In this document: one piece after another, positions 59,888-64,000 of the stretch
How the letters are laid out: each line of letters begins with the position of its first letter
Numbering within the stretch: position 1 is the first letter of the stretch
Assembly (NCBI RefSeq): GCF_052057775.1
Contig: NZ_CP195121.1
Coordinates: 2,232,001 to 2,296,000, forward strand
From: Methanococcoides sp052057775
Lineage (GTDB): Archaea; Halobacteriota; Methanosarcinia; Methanosarcinales; Methanosarcinaceae
Direction of reading: 5' to 3'
DNA length: 64,000 nt
Translations under genes and position numbers: made by a program
Notes under the pieces: generated by a model
What the model saw: only the letters and a program-made list of their open reading frames with translations
The model's database searches: none
What the model was told of the DNA's origin: nothing

Positions 59888-60615
59888 TGAATCTCACCTT
59901 CGTTTACTGAAAGTTCATCTTCAAGGATCTCCACACCCTCACATATGAAATTACGGCCGCGGCGACTCCTGGATATGACCTCTGCAGGAGTCTCGCTCAA
60001 TGCCATTACGGCTTCATCGTGGCTCATTCCGAAAAGAGTAGCCATTGCCATCATTTCCCGGGGGGCACGAAGCTCATAGCAAAATGATGCATTGCTCGTA
60101 AGCAGGAACGGGACATCATATTTCCTTGCGAGGATCAGGTTCTCCCGAAAATTGGAAAGAGCATGCACACGCTTCCCGCCACGTAATGTCAGCAGGGAAA
60201 CTATGTCAAATGCAATAGCAACATTGTTGTCACTTGCGGATTTTGCAAGAACGTGGTTCAAACCACTTCCTTTGGGAGTAGCAGGATGTAAAAGAATATC
60301 AACGTTCGGATTTTCCACAGCTGCCCTATTTATGCCCTCATCGCCGCCATGAACTGCGAGGACATCCACTTTACTCCGGAATTTCCCAACAAGTCCGTGG
60401 AGCTTTGAAGAATTACCAGCCACAAGCTCAACCCCCCTAAAAACCTTGAAGTCTTCATCAGGGACTGTTTTAGCAACCGGCTCAGAATTGGAATGGTTGG
60501 TAACTGCCATACCGGTAAAACCCAGATGTTTTGCCATTGCAACCATTTCCTCCTGTGTACTTTTGCCATCAGGTGCACAGTGTACACACAGATCATAGAA
60601 CACAGGGTCAGCCAA
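59884..60615 (-). CDS. rnp3: RNase P protein component 3 (Rpp30)
   Basis: A 243-residue TIM-barrel Rpp30: DPVFYDLCVHCAPDGKST, GFTGMAVTNHSN, AVHGGDEGINRAAVEN and LLTSNASFCYELRAPREMMA. Start taken at TTG 60615, five bases after GGAGGA that lies inside the end of the upstream gene; the longer frame from 60630 would start before that site. Coupled to Pop5 and to the COG1325 gene. Confidence 0.94.
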   Translation of the reverse strand: MADPVFYDLCVHCAPDGKSTQEEMVAMAKHLGFTGMAVTNHSNSEPVAKTVPDEDFKVFRGVELVAGNSSKLHGLVGKFRSKVDVLAVHGGDEGINRAAVENPNVDILLHPATPKGSGLNHVLAKSASDNNVAIAFDIVSLLTLRGGKRVHALSNFRENLILARKYDVPFLLTSNASFCYELRAPREMMAMATLFGMSHDEAVMALSETPAEVISRSRRGRNFICEGVEILEDELSVNEGEIQ

Positions 60616-61063
60616 ATAATTCCTCCACAATTATCCCGGCCTGCTGGCGGTCCTTTGGATAGGTCTCGATCTTCACTTTTACAATGATAGCATCCGATGA
60701 AGAAGACAAAAGGACCTTGCCACCATATGCTGCCTGTTTATCGAACCTCAGGTGGAACATCTGGTCCTCATCCAGCCTGTCAGGCATCTCACTCCTTAGC
60801 AGCTTAACATCCTCATCGGCCATGTTTCTGCGAACAAAGGTCGCAAAGGCCTTTGTATCAGGCTTTCTTTTGATAGTAGAACTAAAAAGGGTGATCGGAT
60901 TGCCATAGTGACCTTCGATTTCAAGTGCCTCGACATACTCACCAGTATCAGTGCACTTACCCTTCTCAAATGAATTCAATAAAAAGAGGTCCAGAGCCTC
61001 TCGGACCCTGGACACGTCCTCAGTAGCATGTGCGCTTACGCGCACAGAGATATAGTGAATCAC
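60608..61063 (-). CDS. RNA-binding protein, COG1325 (predicted exosome-linked)
   Basis: A 151-residue protein: IHYISVRVSAHATEDVSRVREAL at the start, GHYGNPITLFSSTIKRK, and the RFDKQAAYGGKVLLSSSSDA segment (in parts). This COG1325 family is always found beside the RNase P and exosome genes. GTG 61063 overlaps the L15e stop (GTGA). It overlaps Rpp30 by 8 bases. Confidence 0.9.
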   Translation of the reverse strand: MIHYISVRVSAHATEDVSRVREALDLFLLNSFEKGKCTDTGEYVEALEIEGHYGNPITLFSSTIKRKPDTKAFATFVRRNMADEDVKLLRSEMPDRLDEDQMFHLRFDKQAAYGGKVLLSSSSDAIIVKVKIETYPKDRQQAGIIVEELFG

Positions 61064-61653
61064 TTTCTGCTGCTGTTAATGTTTGATCTGATGCTTGGCC
61101 TGGTCTTTTCAGTACCCTTGCCGCGCTTCTTCATACCTCTGCCCTTGCGGCCTGCGCTGGTCTTACCGCGGAATGCCCTTCCGTGGTGAGTCTTGTCGCA
61201 GATCCAGTTGAGGTTCCTGTCGCTCTTGATCACAGGGTGGCTTGGATCAACAAGGATAACTTCATACCACTTCTGTTTACCGTCTTCAGCGACCCAGTAG
61301 GAGTTGAGTACTTCCATGTTAGGGTACTTCCTGCTTGCACGCTCTTCAGCGATCCTCTGAATGCTCTTTCCGACGGTGATCTTGTTCTTACCCATGTGCT
61401 GGGTACGCCTTCCACGAATGTAGCGTGATTTCCTCATGCTACCCCTGCGTACCTTTACACGTGCAACAACGATACCCTGCTTTGCCTTGTATCCAAGTGC
61501 TCGTGCACGGTCTATACGGGTTGGGCGCTCGATCCTTGTGACAGAGCCTTCCTTTCTCCAGTCCTGAAGTCTTTCCCATCTGAGCTCATGAACATATGAG
61601 TCCTTTGGGCTCTTCCATGCATCCCTTACATAGCTGTAGAATGATTTTGACAA
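61060..61653 (-). CDS. rpl15e: 50S ribosomal protein L15e
   Basis: A 197-residue L15e: SFYSYVRDAWKSPKDSYVHE, RARALGYKAKQGIVVARVKV and SHPVIKSDRNLNWICDKTHH, with a basic tail GRKGRGMKKRGKGTEK. The start is TTG 61653, six bases after AAGGTGA; no ATG is in frame nearby. It heads the RNase P/COG1325 run. Confidence 0.96.
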   Translation of the reverse strand: MSKSFYSYVRDAWKSPKDSYVHELRWERLQDWRKEGSVTRIERPTRIDRARALGYKAKQGIVVARVKVRRGSMRKSRYIRGRRTQHMGKNKITVGKSIQRIAEERASRKYPNMEVLNSYWVAEDGKQKWYEVILVDPSHPVIKSDRNLNWICDKTHHGRAFRGKTSAGRKGRGMKKRGKGTEKTRPSIRSNINSSRK

Positions 61654-61847
61654 TTTTTTTCACCTTGTTTCATGTTAGTTTCACGGTTCAGCCAGAATTA
61701 ATTAGGCCACACTCCTACGGGACTCTCATCCCGACAATGAAACATCGGTTAGTACATACAACATACCATTTAAAGCTTTGCATTATAATAAATACAAAAA
61801 TAGGCAGAGCTATTTGAAATTAATATGAAAAAGGAAAAGAAAGGACG

Positions 61848-62045
61848 TGGGGTTGGTGAGATTCGAACTCACGATCGACGGGTCTCTCCGAACACTGCCA
61901 TATGACAGTAAATGTTCTTAAAGAACACACATCAGTGCTCCAACGGCTCCTCACCGACCTACCCCGTCGGGTAGATCTCAGCAGACCCGTTGTTCATCAT
62001 TTATCCGCTGGAGCCCGTCGCCATTCCTGGCTAGGCCACAACCCC
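61848..62045 (-). tRNA. tRNA-Trp(CCA) with a 124-base intron
   Basis: Exon 1 is 62008-62045 (acceptor GGGGTTG, D arm, anticodon stem ACGGG and CTCCAG). Exon 2 is 61848-61883 (ACCCGT, T arm GTGAG-TTCGAAT-CTCAC, acceptor CAACCCC, discriminator A). The intron, 61884-62007, lies between positions 37 and 38, the usual archaeal site. After splicing the loop is CTCCAGA with anticodon CCA. CCA end not encoded. Confidence 0.95.
61930..62004 (-). ncRNA. Box C/D guide RNA inside the tRNA-Trp intron
   Basis: Boxes on the minus strand: C ATGATGA (61994-62000), D' CTGA (61978-61981), C' GTGAGGA (61948-61954), D CTGA (61932-61935). The guide before D' (ACGGGTCTG) pairs with CAGACCCGT of the spliced tRNA; its fifth base faces C39. 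The guide before D (CCGTTGGAGC) pairs across the exon-intron junction; its fifth base faces C34. So it predicts 2'-O-methylation at 34 and 39, the two positions known for other euryarchaeal tRNA-Trp introns. Confidence 0.9.
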
Positions 62046-62163
62046 GCAACCTTGCGATTGCACCCCTCAGATACATCTCATCAATAATATAGGTATCGGT
62101 AGAGAAGGGCAAATGATCGGGTTGAAATGTGCCTGAGCACATTCAAACCCTCAAAATGGTAAG

Positions 62164-63210
62164 TTATTCCTCGTCTATGAGGTCAGCAAGCTCGAGACAG
62201 ATGTTCTCGATCTCTTCACGAATACTGTCAACTGACACACCAAGAAGACCTGCAAGATAAAGTGCACCGCCTGCACCAACGCCTTCCTTGACATATCCAA
62301 GCTCATACTGCCTCAGGCCCTTGTGTGAAGATCGTCCGAATCCAGGATCTACAGCATGCATATCTGCACCAAGTGCTTCAATGATCTCTGTGAAATTGGC
62401 ACTTTCGTCCTCTGCAACATAACTGGTGGTCACTATCGAAACATTGCTGAGGTCAGTACCCATATGTTTCATGAAAGCATACACAGCTGCCATTTGAGTA
62501 CCACCTGCAAGGATCACACGCTTACCTTTAAGAGCCTCCACAAGACCTGCAACTGCAGGCATCATAGGATCACCAAGGCAGGAGATCGCCCTCAGAGGAT
62601 CGGATTGCAGGCTTCCAGGGATTATTCCGGATGCCTCCATTGCCTCACAGACAACTCTCTGCTTCAGGTCAACAGGGTTCTCGCAAGAACTGCTGCTCAC
62701 GTGACCATCATATCCAAGCGCATTGAGAACGCCCATTGCAGTGGTAGTTCCGGCAGGAGTGCTTTCACCGATTACGAACATGTCGTGTTCATTGCATATC
62801 CTCTCACCCACTTTACGTGCATTTTCAATGATACCTTCAACATCATGAACAGCGATCTCCCTACGGATATCCTCACCAGGCTTTGCCTGAAGGTCCTCGA
62901 ATGGGACCTTGGGAGCGATCTTTAAGCCTGAGTTCACGAAAAGATGAGGAACCTTTGACAGTTGCAGGGATGCACGAGTGATAAGACCAGGTGTCGGAGT
63001 GTTGTACGGAGGGGTCATCGGAAGCACAGGAGTGCTGATTATGCCACCTGTTTCCACAAGCTCTGCGTCACCTGTCGGAGTATAGTCAGTCAGTTTGGCA
63101 GTTTTCCCTGCTGCAGATATCTTTTCAATATAAGCAGTCTCCGTATTTGCCAGCACACAAATAAAAAGCGGCTTTTCTGGTTTCCTATCATTAGCTATCA
63201 GAGATCCCAT
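62164..63210 (-). CDS. cobT: Archaeal CobT-type nicotinate nucleotide phosphoribosyltransferase (UPF0284)
   Basis: A 348-residue UPF0284/TIGR00303 protein, the archaeal counterpart of CobT. It attaches the lower-ligand base to ribose phosphate for cobamide synthesis (5-hydroxybenzimidazole in methanogens). Motifs: ESTPAGTTTAMGVLNALGYDG, CLGDPMMPAVAGLVEAL and ILAGGTQMAAVYAF. Methyl-coenzyme M formation depends on cobamides, so the gene fits methylotrophic methanogenesis. Just 24 bases downstream of proS. Confidence 0.93.
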   Translation of the reverse strand: MGSLIANDRKPEKPLFICVLANTETAYIEKISAAGKTAKLTDYTPTGDAELVETGGIISTPVLPMTPPYNTPTPGLITRASLQLSKVPHLFVNSGLKIAPKVPFEDLQAKPGEDIRREIAVHDVEGIIENARKVGERICNEHDMFVIGESTPAGTTTAMGVLNALGYDGHVSSSSCENPVDLKQRVVCEAMEASGIIPGSLQSDPLRAISCLGDPMMPAVAGLVEALKGKRVILAGGTQMAAVYAFMKHMGTDLSNVSIVTTSYVAEDESANFTEIIEALGADMHAVDPGFGRSSHKGLRQYELGYVKEGVGAGGALYLAGLLGVSVDSIREEIENICLELADLIDEE

Positions 63211-63234
63211 TATCGATCATCCTCGTATTATCTA

Positions 63235-64000
63235 TCAGTATGTCCTTGCAACGTAAACCCTTATGCTGGTATCCTTTCCACACACGGGGCACCTGTAATT
63301 TCCAGTATCATCCTGTTCGGTCGGGATCCCAAGAATACCCGCACCGACCTGCTCATCCATCTCAAGTCCGCATTTCTCTTCACCGCACCATGGAACATGT
63401 GCAATGCCTTTTGAGACATTCTCACGTACATCATCCAGTGTCTCACACTCGAAGATACGTGCTGCAAGACCTTCTTTTGCCTTCTCCAGAAGGGAGGACT
63501 GAATTACCTCGAACCTGCTGAGAACTTCTTCCTCAATGGATGCAAGCGGGACCTGTTCCTTATCACCGGTGTCGCGCCTTGCAAGCATCGCAGCTTCATT
63601 TTCAAGATCCCTCGGACCGATCTCGATCCTCAGAGGAACACCTTTCATCTCCCACTTGTAGTATTTGGAACCCGGACGTTTGTCACTGTCATCCACCGTC
63701 ACCCTTATGCCTGCAGCCTCTAGCCTTTCCTTTACCTCATTGCATGCAGCCAGAACAGTCTCCGGCTTCTTGAAGAGGATAGGAATTATCACGACCTGCA
63801 CAGGTGCGACCTCAGGTGGCATTATCAGGCCCTTGTCATCACCATGGATGGATATCAGGGCAGCAATGGATCTTTCAGAAACACCATAGCATGTCTGGTG
63901 GGCATATACCTGCTCACCTTCAGGGTCCTCGTACTTGATATCGAAGGTCTTTGCGAAATTATCACCAAGATGGTGGGCAGTACCGACCTGCAATGTCTTT
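63235..64000 (-). CDS. proS: Prolyl-tRNA synthetase, C-terminal part (5' end beyond window)
   Basis: The visible 255 codons cover the end of the class II catalytic core and the C-terminal region of an archaeal/eukaryotic-type ProRS. LQVGTAHHLGDNFAKTFDIKY is motif-2/3 region, then ISIHGDDKGLIMPPEVAPVQ (motif 3), the anticodon-binding domain and a C-terminal zinc-type domain CGEEKCGLEM / CPVCGKD. The frame is open across the right edge. Expected full length is about 480 residues. Confidence 0.96.
   Translation of the reverse strand, partial: KTLQVGTAHHLGDNFAKTFDIKYEDPEGEQVYAHQTCYGVSERSIAALISIHGDDKGLIMPPEVAPVQVVIIPILFKKPETVLAACNEVKERLEAAGIRVTVDDSDKRPGSKYYKWEMKGVPLRIEIGPRDLENEAAMLARRDTGDKEQVPLASIEEEVLSRFEVIQSSLLEKAKEGLAARIFECETLDDVRENVSKGIAHVPWCGEEKCGLEMDEQVGAGILGIPTEQDDTGNYRCPVCGKDTSIRVYVARTY

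Noticed and set aside
61902..62087. Plus-strand frame over the tRNA-Trp region
   Set aside because: It overlaps a clear structured tRNA gene and guide RNA on the other strand.

Overview
This is an archaeal chromosome segment, almost certainly from a methanogen of the family Methanosarcinaceae and most like a marine or cold-adapted Methanococcoides/Methanolobus-type organism. The evidence is the H4MPT cyclohydrolase Mch, proteins with methanogenesis-marker architecture (marker 9 and 12 types), an MsvR-type redox regulator, archaeal exosome, RNase P, KEOPS, prefoldin, proteasome and aIF5B genes, eukaryote-type ribosomal proteins (S6e, S28e, L24e, L7Ae, L15e, L37Ae), TATA-type promoters, and a tRNA-Trp gene with an intron carrying a C/D guide RNA. 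A single-TRAM-domain protein lies upstream of a DEAD-box helicase with a long leader, a pairing that fits a cold-adapted methylotrophic methanogen. The genus is inferred; no rRNA is present.

Layout. 1-6.1 kb: an AIM24 protein, then a minus-strand cluster of three genes linked to homocysteine synthesis and sulfide assimilation. A (AAG)28 microsatellite separates its promoter from an upstream sensor kinase. 6.4-11.9 kb: FKBP isomerase, tRNA-Ser(TGA), several small orphan genes, a membrane-anchored protein, a molybdopterin-domain lipoprotein, a methyltransferase and a winged-helix protein. 12-19 kb: DEAD-box helicase with a repetitive basic tail, TRAM protein, a four-gene operon (HTH regulator, CARDB-type surface protein, FtsX-like permease, ATPase) and a polytopic membrane protein. 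19.4-20.7 kb: a beta-helix surface protein preceded by a leader that looks like a structured, switchable RNA. 20.8 kb: a relic of Cas1. 21-30.5 kb: mch and a DUF2124 gene, tRNA modification enzymes (Taw2/Trm5-like, Trm1), msvR with an operator over its own TATA box, and an operon of XRE-cupin regulator, thioesterase and acyl-CoA ligase.

30.5-44.9 kb: thioredoxin, a SUMF1-like membrane protein, MATE transporter, two TPR proteins, the translation cluster L7Ae-S28e-L24e-Ndk followed by aIF5B and S6e, and a large PAS/GAF sensor with no output domain. 44.9-53.5 kb: purine or pyrimidine deaminase, a DUF447/CitG-like/marker-9 cluster, nitrilase-family amidase, marker 12, ACT protein with aryl-CoA ligase, and a DHH phosphoesterase. 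53.5-64 kb: a long minus-strand information-processing block (prefoldin beta, Pcc1, Brix, Rpo12, L37Ae, Rrp42, Rrp41, Rrp4, SBDS, PsmA, Pop5, Rpp30, COG1325 RNA-binding protein, L15e), then the intron-containing tRNA-Trp gene, archaeal CobT and the 3' part of proS.

The most unusual items are the competing-helix leader RNA at 19.4 kb, the (AAG)28 tract at 4.3 kb, the exact 66-bp duplication in the acidic tail of Rrp41, the Cas1 remnant, and the self-contained guide RNA in the tRNA-Trp intron. All function calls come from reading the sequence; no database search was made.
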